Origin: Lenzites betulinus
Taxonomy: Eukaryota; Basidiomycota; Agaricomycetes; Polyporales; Polyporaceae
Direction: 5' to 3'
Assembly (NCBI GenBank): GCA_022264855.1
Contig: JABYQU010000068.1
Location: 62,001 to 126,000, forward strand
DNA length: 64,000 nt
Part shown: positions 11,513 to 22,320 of the stretch, piece by piece
How the letters are laid out: each line of letters begins with the position of its first letter
Position numbering within the stretch: the first letter of the stretch is position 1
Position numbers and translations under genes: made by a program
The notes under the pieces: generated by a model
Database searches by the model: none
Told to the model about the DNA's origin: nothing
The model's input: the letters and a program-made list of their open reading frames with translations, nothing else

Positions 11513-12095
11513 GAGCTTTAAAGAGGCTTCACCTTCAATAATATGTAGTATCCTCGCAACCAAGTGTCCGCTCGGGGAACTGCGGTCGTGGCGACCGGTG
11601 TTCTATTCCGATGCCCGTTGCTCGCACAGCTTTTTATGCAATAGTACTTAGCCGTTGTCTCCGCAGTACACTGTCAGACTCAGAACGCCGTCGAACTGAT
11701 TTTCGGGATACCCGCTGGTCGGACTGTTACTGCGTGCTGCGAGTCCTCGCCGTCGCGTTGAGCCAAGCATACTGCGCACGCGTTAGCAGTGAGACTTAGT
11801 GAACTATCGGGTTAGATATGTGATAGCCGTAGCACTCCGTAGCAGAGAGGACACGGAATAACACGACCATTGTGGGGACCATGCCCGGGCGTCTGCTGTG
11901 CATGGCAGTACATGCCGCTTCGAAATGCCAAGCTGGGCCGACGGCGTGTGTCACAGAACAACTATGAAGCGATGCTCTCTCTCTCGAGCTGCGCCGTTGG
12001 AATATCCTCTCCACCTTTGTCTTCTACTCCCATCTCCTCCTACCCCTTTCCCTGGCTAGTAGCTGCACTCTACCGCTGCCAAGCTAACGACCAAT
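11513..12095. other. Intergenic; CT-rich tract before rhomboid gene
   Basis: No gene seen. Bases about 12000-12056 are strongly pyrimidine-rich and end 40 bp before the rhomboid ATG, as in many fungal promoters. Confidence 0.5.
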
Positions 12096-14214
12096 ATGTC
12101 TGCTATGCCTGAGCCTCAAATCCCACCCGCACGCGATCACGACCATGACCATGATCATGACCACGACGCGTCCGACTCTAAGCCGCTACTTGCCCATGCA
12201 GAAACGCCAGCTCGATCCTCGGATACTGCTCTCAACTCCACATACGAGCCCGATTATCGGTATAGTTACACGGACGAGAACTTCAACTACTATCCAAGTG
12301 GCCCTGGACAATCCCAGGTCAAGCTTGATGACCCGTTCACGCCTAAGGCGGAGGACTATGCCCGCCAGACGCAGTACGAGCAGCTCGGTATGCCGCCTAT
12401 CCCCCTCGGTACCGCGGAACGCTTCTAAGCAATCGCAGATTACGCGGAACCGGCGAGCATGCCTATGTCGAAGTCGGCACCCATGATGAGGAAACAACCC
12501 AACATGTTCCAGCGATACTTTGGCCTCTATCCCTTGGAACAGCGAATAGAGGACAAGAAACGCGGTGTAGGCGTGCAGATTCGTCCATGGGCATGTACGT
12601 CATTGCATGTTGTTTCCCCCGTATTCCGCTGGTCTGATGTCAGCGCAGGCTACGTGCTGAGTGCAGCCATGTTGGGGGTGCTCATTTATGAGCTCGTTAC
12701 AAATTCGAAGGCACAGGGTACACCATTCTCATTCAAGGTAAGGCGACTGCGACAGAGAGATCACGAATACTCATCACACGGCAGCCGGTGGTCAATCCAA
12801 TGTTAGGGCCGTCTTCATCTGCACTGATTCAGCTTGGCGCACGGTTCCCTCCTTGTATGAAGGACGTGCCTGACCTCCCTGTTACAACATTGGTGCCTTG
12901 CAAGTATCATTGGTCGCTTGTGTTAGGCCAGTCGCTCACATGAGTCCAGGTCTTAATAACACCGACAACCCGGCAACGAGGCTCTGCTCGCTAGAAGATA
13001 TTTGCGGCTTTGGCGGATTCCATGACAAGACTCCTGATCAGTCGTTCAGGTACATCTCATTCACAAACGGTTAACGCGTATATTTTATACTATTCTGCAG
13101 GTTCATCACACCGATATTCTTGCATGCTGGGCTCATACATTACTTGCTCAACATGTTGGCCCAGCTCACAGCGTCCGCTCAAGTAAGTGCAATGTGAGCA
13201 TCCATACTGTAGAGTGCTTATCCCGGGATGCCAGGTCGAGCGAGAGATGGGAACCCTTAGCTTCCTAGTCCTGTATATGGCAGCAGGGATCTTCGGGTAG
13301 GATGTCTGGTTATACAACAGAGATGTTGGCTGACCACATTATGTAGCAACGTCCTGGGCGGGAACTTCTCATTGATCGGAGCACCATCTGTTGGCGCCAG
13401 CGGAGCGATTTTCGGCACCGTTGCGGTGAGTCAAAGGTCAATAATACTCAAAACATGGTGCTAAATTTATACAGGTCGCATGGGTAGATTTGTTCGCGCA
13501 CTGGAGATATACATATCGACCCGGTAGGAAGGTGGGCTTTGTTAACTACTAATCTTGCGGCACTAGCTCAGATATCACTCTCTTAGCTTGCGTTCATGGT
13601 CGTTGAGCTGATCATTGGTATCGCGCTCGGTTTTATCCCATGTGAGTGTGGCGTACAAGGAACATTGGTTTCATTTGCTGACGCGCTCTTATACAGACGT
13701 CGACAACTTTGGTTTGTGGTCCCTCATTAGTTTGGTTGAGCTTCGCTAATATTGTATATAGCCCATCTTGGCGGTCTCGCCATGGGTCTCCTCATAGGAA
13801 TGGCGCTGTACCCTATCATCAGCCCGTCGACCCGCCATCGCATCATTGTGATCGTTCTACGACTCATCGCAGTTCCCCTAGCTGTGGTGATGTTTGTGGT
13901 GCTCATTCGCAATTTTTACCAGGCGGACCCTTCTGCGGGTAAGTCCGCCTCGCTGACAGCATTTGGTATTCACTGACGAACACTGAGTAGCATGCTCGTG
14001 GTGCCGCTATTTGTCTTGTATCCCTGCGTCTTACAATAACTATTGCAAGGGGTAAGTATGTTCATTACGGTCACTGCATCTATACTCATCATCTATTTCT
14101 TAACGTCATCGTCAATTTTAGAACTGGTATGTGCATATTTCTGTACCATTATCGTCACAGTTTCTAAAAATTCCGCCAGGCTTCTCAACGTCATCGGGAT
14201 CGACGAGTATATGA
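12096..14214 (+). CDS. Rhomboid-family intramembrane serine protease
   Basis: Exons: 12096-12387, 12439-12594, 12649-12737, 12785-12903, 12945-13049, 13101-13182, 13235-13296, 13347-13425, 13475-13531, 13587-13641, 13697-13711, 13762-13938, 13991-14051, then the C-terminal end (14122-14126 and 14180-14214), giving 462 residues. A long cytosolic N-terminus with an alternating HD run (12136-12168) precedes the first membrane helix (YVLSAAMLGVLIYEL). Rhomboid signatures are clear: CGFGGF, FITPIFLHAGLIHYLLN, the active-site GASGAIFG, and the catalytic His in DNFAHLGGLAMG. The tail has CSWCRYLSCIP, typical of fungal secretase-type rhomboids. Uncertain points are the 41-nt intron 12904-12944 and the last two exons. 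The 5-nt exon at 14122 would give the tail CKGTGFSTSSGSTSI; reading through instead stops at 14055. The likely site is a Golgi or other secretory membrane (inferred). Confidence 0.86.
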
Positions 14215-14933
14215 GGCGCGCTGTGCACGCTCTTGTTTTCAGTCGTGCATCGCGTCCAGTTTTGGGTCTACAATACGCATCACACATCGACGCTTTCAAC
14301 GTCTAGTACATAAGCGAATTCCAGGACGCTGCTCTCATTAGCTATTACTAGTAGTACTACTCTCTTTGCGGACTACACATCTCATGGACGTCGTTTAGCT
14401 CTTCTTCCAATGCAATTTGTTATTTTGCGTCTCCAACATTGGAATATTGGCCAGCGACTGATATGTGCCAATGCTTGCAACACTTTCTGTTCTACGTACA
14501 TGCACATAGCTTTAGAAGTACGGACGCGCCAGGGCGTCGTTAGCGCCGGCGTTACGATGGGTAAACCTGGATAAATGGAGCACTCGCTTCTGAGCTGAGA
14601 ACTTGAGCATGCTTCCACTTCCCTGTCTGTCTACGTTACTATATCGACGCTGGCTCAACCCCCATTCTTTTGTGTCTCCCTAGTTTGCCCTCTCCAGGCC
14701 GTCAGCATAACCTACAAGATCTCTCAAAGCAAGGCCACGTCCGCAGCGCCGGGGGACTCGGATACAGCCTGCAGGGGAGAGCCAACGCGGATTCTATTTC
14801 TGTCTCGTGAAACACTCGAGTTCTGGCCAGAAATCTCTTTCCTTTCCGTGCCAGCTTGAACACATCCGACCCTTCCAAGTGTACGACATCGTCCGGGGTC
14901 GTGCTTATATCAAGCTGCAGGCCATAGGACGTC
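14215..14933. other. Intergenic, nothing recognised
   Basis: A 719-bp gap between the rhomboid and CAS1-like genes. It is AT-richer than the genes, with no family-like peptide on either strand. Confidence 0.5.
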
Positions 14934-17812
14934 ATGTCACCTAGGCGCTTCCAGGTCTCGCTGAACCCATTGTGGCCGCACTACCTTTCATGGGCGTGTG
15001 TAGGGATAGCCGTGTTCGCGGGGCTCATACGCTATGGCATTCTTGGTGCGAATATCGCCACCGAGTTATTAATGGCGACCTCTGAACCCTTTGTGCAGAC
15101 CGGCCAGATCCCATGCATTGTAATGCGCTGCTTACCGAAGGGCGGTGGCTGGATAGAAAGTTCAGGAATTGGCAGCCAGAAGGTGCGTAACTATGCCTTA
15201 ACACTTCCACGGGCCCCCATTGATAGTCAGCGATGAAGGTTGCATGATGTACCAGTACAAGCCGCAAGATGTGGCTGAGTGCATGTCCTCAAAACGAGTG
15301 GTCTTCGTTGGCGACTCCGTGACACGGCAATTATTCTATCAATTCGCGCACGTAATCGACCCTACCCTACCCACCGCCCCTCCGGACGATGAGCAGAAGC
15401 ACGCCGACTATAGATACACGTCTGACACTGACATCCGGATCCAGTTCTACTGGGATCCATACCTCAACTCGACCCATACACATACCCTTCTACATCCTGG
15501 AGTGCAAGATCTCCGATCCTCCGACACTCCGGCTCTGCTTGTCCTCGGCTCTGGCCTGTGGTACCTACGCTACGCCGACTCGGGTGGTCTGTCTGCCTGG
15601 GAAGCCAAATTGGAATCCACGCTTGGCGCCGTTACGCGGGTGCGGCAGCCTCTCGCGGACGTTGTAGTTGTGCTGCCCGTGGAGGACGTCGTGCCTTCCA
15701 AGTTGTCTCCGGAGCGCGCCGCTTCTATGCAGGCTTCCGACATCGACGCCATGAACTCGGATCTCTTGCACAGAATCAGCCCGCCGGCGTTACGCGACCC
15801 ATTTGCGTTCCTTCCGGGCCCTCCTAGGCGGCCCGCCGGCCTACCTATCGCCTTGCCGCTTGTGTTCAACCAAATGCTGCATCCGTCTCAGACGGAGGAT
15901 GGCCTTCACTTTTCCGATCTCGTAGTCGGCACGCAAGCGCATGTCCTGCTGAACTTGCGATGCAATGATGTGCTCCCGAAGACGTTCCCACTGGACAAGA
16001 CGTGCTGTCGCCGATACCCATGGCCATCCGTCCTCCATCTACTAGTACTAGCTGGGGCTTTCCTATGGGCGCCTGGTAATTGGCTACTGGCCAGACGTTT
16101 CAGTATGTTTATCAGCAGATTCTGTCCGCCACTTCCTGACTTTTGATAGACCCTCGATCCTCCGGGCTACCGCTTCTTCGGGACGACGAAATTTCTGGGC
16201 TGGCACTAAGTTTCGCGGCGGCAATCATCTACATCGCAGACCGCAGTGGGTTCTGGCTGAAGGAACAGAAGCAGTTCGACCCTTGGACGTTCGGTTTCCT
16301 GTCCCTACTGAGTCTTGCTGTGGGCGTGTTCACCGTCAAACGCGCTGACAGCGATCTTGGGTTGCTGAACAGAGAGCAAACTGACGAATGGAAAGGTTGG
16401 ATGCAGAGTGAGTATTTGAGTAGCTGCCCTATGTCGCTGGAGCGAGGCATGCTGATTCCCTTTTTTCAGTCGCTATTCTGATATACCACTACACCGGAGC
16501 GTCGAAAATATCCGGCATCTACAACCCCATACGCGTGCTTGTCGCAGCCTATCTGTTCATGACCGGCTATGGCCACACCACATTTTATGTGAAGAAAGCC
16601 GATTTCGGCCTGCTTCGAGTCGCACAGGTAGGATGTTTGAGACTCCAAGAAATCATGTATACTGACGCTAGGCTGCAGGTTCTGGTTCGCTTGAACCTGC
16701 TGACACTGCTGCTGGCGTACACCATGAACACCGACTACATCTCCTATTACTTCGCCCCCTTGGTTTCACAATGGTACCTCATCATATACGGGACCATGGC
16801 TTTGGGCTCGCAATACAACGATCGCATGCCTTTCTTAGTCGCGAAAATCATACTATCCATGGGCGTCGTAACATGGTTCATGAGCGAGCCCTGGCTACTC
16901 GAGGCCATCTTCCAATTCCTTGCGCGGTTCTGCAACATCCAATGGTCCGCTCGGGAGTGGGCATTCCGCGTCAACCTGGACTTGTGGATAGTCTACTTCG
17001 GAATGTTCACAGCTCTGGTCGTCATCAAGGTCCGCGAATACCGCATCACCGACCATCCGAGGTGGCCTCTCATCGTCAGGAGCGCGGCGGCCGTCTCTGC
17101 GGCGGTCCTTCTCTGGTTCTTCGCTTTCGAGCTGGCGCAACCCGACAAGTTTGCCTACAACCTGTGGCACCCGTACGTGTCCTTCCTTCCCGTAGGCGCG
17201 TTTGTGGTGCTTCGGAATGCCAACGCCATCCTCCGGTCCGGCTCGTCGCGCATGTTCGCGTTCATCGGCACTTGCTCCCTCGAGACGTTCATCATTCAAT
17301 ACCATCTGTGGCTCGCCGGCGACACCAAGGGCATTCTCGTAGTCCTCCCCGGGCGTCACTCCCGGCCACTCAACCTCCTGCTCACTACGATCATCTTCGT
17401 CTACGTGTCCCATCATGTCGCCAAAGCCACGGGCGAGGTCACAAACTGGATATGCGGGACCGGGAAGGCTGCCTCTCTGCCGACTACCAACCCGCCCGCG
17501 TCTGCGAGACCACCACCGCCTCCGCCAGAGTCCGAAACGGACGAAGGTCAGGAGGTCATCTTCATGGTTCCCCAGGAGGGCGACGAGGAGCCCATAAAAG
17601 ACCGCGACGGCAACCCCATCCCTCGCGAGCCAGATACAGCCACACGACCACAGCGTCGTTGGTTGGACCGTCTCGCCGAAGGCTCAACACCGCCGCGCCC
17701 TTCGCCTGGCTTCCGGGTGTGGTACGGCGATTCGGAGTGGACGCCTGGTTTGAGAACGAAGTTGCTCATAGGATTGGGTGGGATGTGGTTGTTGAACATC
17801 ATGTGGCCTTAG
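14934..17812 (+). CDS. CAS1-like polysaccharide O-acetyltransferase
   Basis: Exons: 14934-15045, 15099-15182, 15239-16102, 16150-16407, 16470-16627 and 16679-17812 (869 residues). An N-terminal signal anchor (LSWACVGIAVFAGLI) leads into a lumenal PC-esterase/GDSL-like domain: HCNALLTEGRWLDRKF, then FVGDSVTRQLFYQF with the Ser, and DGLHFSD with the Asp-His pair. After a membrane helix (LHLLVLAGAFLW) comes a multi-pass acyltransferase region (IYHYTGASKISGIYNPIR; MTGYGHTTFYVKKADFG; LNLLTLLLAYTMNTDYISY; ETFIIQYHLWLAGDTKG). This layout is that of Cas1p, which O-acetylates capsule glucuronoxylomannan in Cryptococcus; human CASD1 has the same layout. The substrate in this species is unknown, but a cell-wall or secreted glycan is likely. 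The tail is Pro/Asp/Glu-rich and ends with another hydrophobic helix. Intron 16628-16678 (51 nt) is open in frame. Confidence 0.92.
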
Positions 17813-18556
17813 GCCGATATGGACATACCATAGATACAAGTACTTCACTCTGTAATCACGCTGGAACGTTTGGAAGCGCAAGACTATAGCTAATTGCTTC
17901 GATTGAACACATGAATACAGGACTACTGGACATAGTTGATACTACAGGAAGGAACAACTACGTTTGTCAATCAGAGCTGAAACACTGTAAACGAGTAGTC
18001 AGTTTCGTGTTTGAACAACAATGAGTTGCAAGATAGAAAGTCAGTATTAGCATGGTATGATCGTCAATCTCCGTCCTTTAGACGGTGTCAGGACTTGACT
18101 CTATGTTATTCATCACCCAAACTGTTGAGAAAGGATACTCACAATTAAGGCGTGGAAGAAAGAGCCATTACACTAAATCCTGGTAGGAAGAGGGTCAGTT
18201 ACGGAAGAGTAGACGTGACGAGGATAGCTCGGAAATTTGGGTATAATGATATACGTTCATTAGCCCGAAGGCTTCGAAGTAGCGATTCATTTATTCTCGT
18301 CACCGCGAGGCAGAAGAAAGTACAAACTCACGAAACGCGACAACGCCCGAGAAAGACAGCAAGAGGAGGAGAAGGAAGGCAAAGGAGACGTCGACAACGC
18401 GAGCAAAAAGTTGTTCGCTATAAGGCGCTCACCACGTGATCGCATTAGGGCAGGCGAAGTCGAGTTGCATATGCGTTCCTTAGCGCGGCGCCCTTGCTTC
18501 GCTTCAGCCGGCGGTGTGCGTACCCCAACTCCATCTTTCGAACGACCACCACCATC
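17813..18556. other. Intergenic upstream of Cut8/STS1 gene
   Basis: A 744-bp gap, AT-rich at first and then purine-rich (about 18310-18410). A CACGTG palindrome lies at 18433-18438, 119 bp upstream of the Cut8 start. No gene recognised. Confidence 0.5.
18433..18438. promoter_or_regulatory. CACGTG palindrome upstream of Cut8/STS1
   Basis: A perfect hexamer within ACCACGTGATC, about 120 bp before the start codon. Chance occurrence cannot be excluded. Confidence 0.25.
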
Positions 18557-19834
18557 ATGGCAAATGTTGTAACCCACCCACATCTTCAAGTCGGCTTCAA
18601 CCCTCGTCCTGTCGGCCACTCACCCACACCAATCGGGTTCGGGTTCGGTCTTTCTGCAACGCCTGCCGTCCAGCCATGGTCGGCAGCGTCGCATGCTCAG
18701 TCTTTCCAATGGGCCACCCACCAACAAACATCCCAGCAGCCCCTACGAGTCGCGAAGAGACGTCATGAACCAGAAGAAGGAGACCGAGACGACGCTATGG
18801 AGAGGAGCCCAACCCCCGAGAGGGCGAAGCGCTCTATACCTAAGCGTGCCCGCACCACCCCCACGTTGGTCACTGTAGGCAAGGACCATCAAGCCAGCAA
18901 GGAGAACAAGCCATCGCCGAACGATGACAACGACGTCGATGTTGGATTTCTACTCGGTGCGTTATCATCACCTATGCCCATCCGAGGGCTGTGGCTAAAT
19001 CGATTTCCAGCGTCTTTACCGCCACAATCGCTTTTGCCCCTCTTGACATCTCTCTTGACCTATCAACCTACCCTCAAACCAACTATTCTTTCACTCATTC
19101 CACGCCCCACCTTGGATGCCGCTCTGGAAAGCCTCACGAACTCAGCTCAGAAGCTGAAGGACGCATACCCGTACTCGAACACCGCATTCTCTCAGACAGG
19201 TGCTTCCTGGGGCAACCCAGGCGGACTTGGTCCCGGTCGACTAGGAGCTGCCTCCTTCTCTACAGGCTTTGGCTTTGGCAGCCGCCCTGGTGCAGGAAGC
19301 TCGTTCGGCGCAAACTCCAGCGCTCCTGGAGGCATGCGCGACGAGTACATCCTGTCTCGCATTCGCCCTCACATCCAAGACTTTGTGTCGGCGTGTCTAT
19401 CGTATCTCCCCTACTTCTCCACCGTCGCCACACCAGAGTCGGCCTCGTCGTCGAAAGCGCAGGCGACCCAATCGCACGCCATAGCGTTAAGGCAGCAACA
19501 TAAGGACAAGCTCCATCCCACCGAGACCTACCTCTTCTTGGCCGCCCTCACGTCGCATATCCTTAACCAACCGCCACTCACGCAAACCGCTCTGGTCCCT
19601 ATGCTCGCTTCGAGACTAGCGGAGGAATGGAAGTCGTGGGTGGACCATGTGGACGCAGTGGTGAACATGCACGGTGGGATGTTCGGGAGGGACACCGTTC
19701 AGACCTGGGAGCGCGGCCTGGACGAGTTCGCACAGGCAAAGGGCAACGGTATGGAGATGATGAAGGGAGTGCGCGATCGGTGGGTATCGAAGGTCGGCTG
19801 GCTCGTCGGACGGCAACCCATGGAAGAACTGTGA
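18557..19834 (+). CDS. STS1: Cut8/STS1-like nuclear proteasome tethering factor
   Basis: A single uninterrupted frame of 425 residues. The ATG at 18557 (MANVVTHPHL) is the first good start; the frame is open further upstream but without an ATG. The N-terminal third is disordered, with a basic cluster (KRRHEPEEG...KRSIPKRAR) that could serve in nuclear import or ubiquitin attachment. The Cut8 core follows: a helical bundle with LLPLLTSLLTYQPTLKPTIL and PRPTLDAALESLTNSAQKL, then the C-terminal helices FVSACLSYLPYFS, ETYLFLAALTSHIL and LASRLAEEWKSWVDHVDAVV. Cut8/Sts1 anchors the 26S proteasome at the nuclear envelope. A Gly/Phe-rich insert (about 19194-19335) looks lineage specific. Confidence 0.85.
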   Translation: MANVVTHPHLQVGFNPRPVGHSPTPIGFGFGLSATPAVQPWSAASHAQSFQWATHQQTSQQPLRVAKRRHEPEEGDRDDAMERSPTPERAKRSIPKRARTTPTLVTVGKDHQASKENKPSPNDDNDVDVGFLLGALSSPMPIRGLWLNRFPASLPPQSLLPLLTSLLTYQPTLKPTILSLIPRPTLDAALESLTNSAQKLKDAYPYSNTAFSQTGASWGNPGGLGPGRLGAASFSTGFGFGSRPGAGSSFGANSSAPGGMRDEYILSRIRPHIQDFVSACLSYLPYFSTVATPESASSSKAQATQSHAIALRQQHKDKLHPTETYLFLAALTSHILNQPPLTQTALVPMLASRLAEEWKSWVDHVDAVVNMHGGMFGRDTVQTWERGLDEFAQAKGNGMEMMKGVRDRWVSKVGWLVGRQPMEEL

Positions 19835-20844
19835 TCATGGTTTGTCTTTATGGTTATATGAACGTTTCGCCTCCCCCGCACGCCCCACGTCCTACAGGTC
19901 CCCATGATGCTGCCGTATACGCTCTCGTTCGGTGAACCGTAATGCAACGGCCCTCTACTATACATTATTCCCAACCGAGTCACACTCTTTGCACCTTGCT
20001 GTCTACTTCCCTTGCTCACTGCACTTGTACGCCCACATCATCACTGGTTACGCTAGCATGGAATGTTACGACACGAATATACTATCGCCATATTTTCCCT
20101 GTTGTCTCCAACGTCGCGCACCTCACTGTTGCCGAACCTGAGACTCGCGGCTCCGGGCAGGACCCCCGGCAATTGACCCAGATGCCTGATCCCTAATCCG
20201 GACATTTTGAAAATATTCCCACGCCTTCTGACCTCGTTTTTGGACGTTTCGGCGCATTGGGAGCAACTTTGGGTCCGAAAATGGACGAAAATGTCCGGAC
20301 TTTTGGCATCAGGCATTTTAGCCGAATCTCTCCGGGCGAGCTACGGCATGTTCCGTGGCTGGTGTGTTTGCGGGTGTTGATGCACAGTCCCGATGCGAGC
20401 ACGTGGCGAATTTTGTCGTACAGAGCGAAGCGCCGGCGTACGGCCGAGTGAAGCAGCGTCACGCACGACTCGAGCTTCCGACCGCCAACGACCGACTGCC
20501 CTGACCAGACCGCGCGGGCTGGAATGCTCATGCATGCACCATCATGCGTCTCTGACTACAGCTTTGCCCTCTTTGTCGCTCGTATCTCTCTTCCAAGCTG
20601 CCGCTGGCAAGGCGTGGGCCAGGACACGGCCGACGCGCGCGTACCACCGAACCAGCGTTCGGTCGGAAGGCGCAATACCCAGCAAATTGCGCACCGTCCA
20701 GCACGGACATGACGGCGCGCTCGGAGGCCCATCATCGTCGACGGCACGGTGCGTGCTCCCTTTGCCTATACGTGGTCCGGCGTACTCATAGTCCAGACAC
20801 GCGCACGTATGCAGTACGTCCCCCACGCATCCCTCTCTACGTGA
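19835..20844. other. Intergenic with inverted-repeat element
   Basis: About 1 kb. It holds the inverted repeat at 20182-20316 described separately. After about 20350 the sequence becomes markedly GC-richer and probably contains the unseen 5' exon(s) of the PPR-like gene. Confidence 0.5.
20182..20316. repeat. Imperfect inverted repeat, possible MITE-like element
   Basis: The left arm (20182-20208) begins ATGCCTGAT and ends TCCGGACATTTT. The reverse complement of the right arm (20288-20316) begins ATGCCTGATGCC and ends GTCCGGACATTTT. The arms are 27 and 29 nt with a spacer of about 79 nt that has no open frame. Weaker similarity may extend outwards. No clear target-site duplication is visible. 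Confidence 0.55.
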
Positions 20845-22320
20845 CAACCCCCGCGTTCTCCCGCCTCGTCCCCCCATTTACACTCCTCGCCCGCCGAGAC
20901 CCCCGCCGTTGACGTATCATCTCGCCGCGAAGTCGATCCAGCGCAAGCGAGCGTCCGCACGCCGTTCTCCCGCGTACGGAGGAGGGACTTCGTGACCCCC
21001 ATCAATGTCGAACGCCTGTCGCCACACTACTTCGAGCCGGCGCACTGCAACTATCCCGGGCGGTCCGTGTACGAGAGCGATCCCCCATGGGCTGAAATCC
21101 GGGACTCCGTCCCCGAAGCGATGCTCCCGCGAGTCTCCTCACGTCAGCTCCCTCTGCCAAAGGAGCTCGTCCTCATACCGAAACCGTCCACGGCGGACGA
21201 GCTGCTCGCCAACCTCCTCCTGGTCGTGACGCAAAAATCGCTCCCTCCGATCGGGCCGCTGCTGTACTACCACGGAAAATACGCGGCGCTGCATTCAACC
21301 GCCTCGTTCAACCTGCTCATCAGGCTCGCGATCCGGCACGCGAGCTTCGGCACGGTGCACACTCTGCTGGACCGCATGGTTCGAGAGGGCGTCGCGGGAG
21401 ACGTGGAGACGAGGAGCCTCCGAGTAAGGTCCATGGTCCGGGCCGGCTTTTGGGATCACGCGTGGCGCGAGGAGACGGAGCGAGCGAGAGCAGACGGTTT
21501 GGAGATGCCCCTGCCCGTCTGGCTCGAGTTCTTTGGCAGCGTCAAGCGAGGAGCCATCGCGCGCGGGCCGCCGCAATCCAGCCGGACGGAGGCTCTCCAG
21601 CAACCCCATTCGTCCGTCACTGCCGGGCGCCTCGCCGCCCTTTTGGAGCACCCTCCGCTGGTGACGCCAAAAGACGCGGAGACGGTGCCCCCACGCGCCG
21701 TGCACGCGCTCGTGCGCGGCTTCCTCGCCCAGGGGCAGCGATCGACAGCGGTGTTCATCACCACTCAATATTTCAAGTCGCTCCCGACCGAGATCGACGC
21801 GGACTGGCAGCGCGCCTGCCTTTCCATCATCCACCTCCACCTGCGGCCCGGCCCGACGTGCACTCTGACGGCGCACTACGCGTTCCGCGAGACGCTGTGC
21901 GACTTCCTCCACATGCACCGCAGCTTCCGCCCGACGGCGCGCACGCTCTTTTTTCTGCTGCGGAGCCTCCGGCAGACCGTGCGCTGCGGACGGCGCGCGG
22001 AAGAACTGGTGCAGCTGTTCGCGAGCCGGTGGGGCATGGACGTGGTGGACGACGCCGTCAGACGTCGCCTTGCGTCGTTCTGGCTCAAGGAGGGGAATCC
22101 ACAGCGCGCGGCCGCCGTCGTGGACGCGCAGGCGAAGCTTGACGAGCAGCGGGTCGCGTGGAGGGCCGAGAAGGAGGCCGTCGAGGGCGACACGACCAAG
22201 GGCCACGTACGACGGCTCCGCTGGCTCGATCTACACCGGGCTCCCTCGAAGGGCAAGGAGGGGTGGCGCTGGCGCTTGCTCCGGAGGCGGCTTTGGAGGG
22301 CACAGGTACGCCGTTCTTGA
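20845..22320 (+). CDS. PPR-like, probably mitochondrial protein (5' end unresolved)
   Basis: The open frame runs from 20845 to the stop at 22318-22320, with no ATG near its start. The first part (QPPRSPASSP..., then VRTPFSRVRRRDFV) already looks coding, so one or more upstream exons are needed; ATGs at 20709 or 20811 followed by an intron are candidates. The body contains helical repeat units, such as STASFNLLIRLAIRHASFG with TVHTLLDRMVREGVAGD, which match the length and pattern of a pentatricopeptide repeat. Later units (AVHALVRGFLAQGQRSTAVF; LFASRWGMDVVDDAVRRR) look similar but are degenerate. The C-terminus is Arg/Trp-rich. PPR proteins mostly bind organellar RNA; that role here is inferred. 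The splice site GTACGC at 22308 could end this exon earlier. Confidence 0.6.
   Translation, partial: QPPRSPASSPHLHSSPAETPAVDVSSRREVDPAQASVRTPFSRVRRRDFVTPINVERLSPHYFEPAHCNYPGRSVYESDPPWAEIRDSVPEAMLPRVSSRQLPLPKELVLIPKPSTADELLANLLLVVTQKSLPPIGPLLYYHGKYAALHSTASFNLLIRLAIRHASFGTVHTLLDRMVREGVAGDVETRSLRVRSMVRAGFWDHAWREETERARADGLEMPLPVWLEFFGSVKRGAIARGPPQSSRTEALQQPHSSVTAGRLAALLEHPPLVTPKDAETVPPRAVHALVRGFLAQGQRSTAVFITTQYFKSLPTEIDADWQRACLSIIHLHLRPGPTCTLTAHYAFRETLCDFLHMHRSFRPTARTLFFLLRSLRQTVRCGRRAEELVQLFASRWGMDVVDDAVRRRLASFWLKEGNPQRAAAVVDAQAKLDEQRVAWRAEKEAVEGDTTKGHVRRLRWLDLHRAPSKGKEGWRWRLLRRRLWRAQVRRS

Noticed and set aside
12904..12944. Alternative intron 12841-12950 region joining CLNNTDNP directly to FPPC in the rhomboid
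   Set aside because: It would keep frame but delete a stretch (MKDVPDLP) that looks family-like; the 41-nt intron was preferred, with low certainty.
16771..17889. A 372-codon plus-strand open frame overlapping the last CAS1 exon
   Set aside because: It lies in another frame of a well-supported exon, is Arg/Pro/His-rich without family motifs, and is explained by GC-rich codon use.
18152..18439. 95-codon basic open frame upstream of Cut8
   Set aside because: Starts with a non-ATG codon, low complexity (Arg/Gln/Lys), no homology pattern; likely promoter DNA.
21295..22206. Long minus-strand open frame opposite the PPR-like gene
   Set aside because: Arg/Leu/Ala-rich antisense shadow; the plus-strand product has recognisable repeat units.
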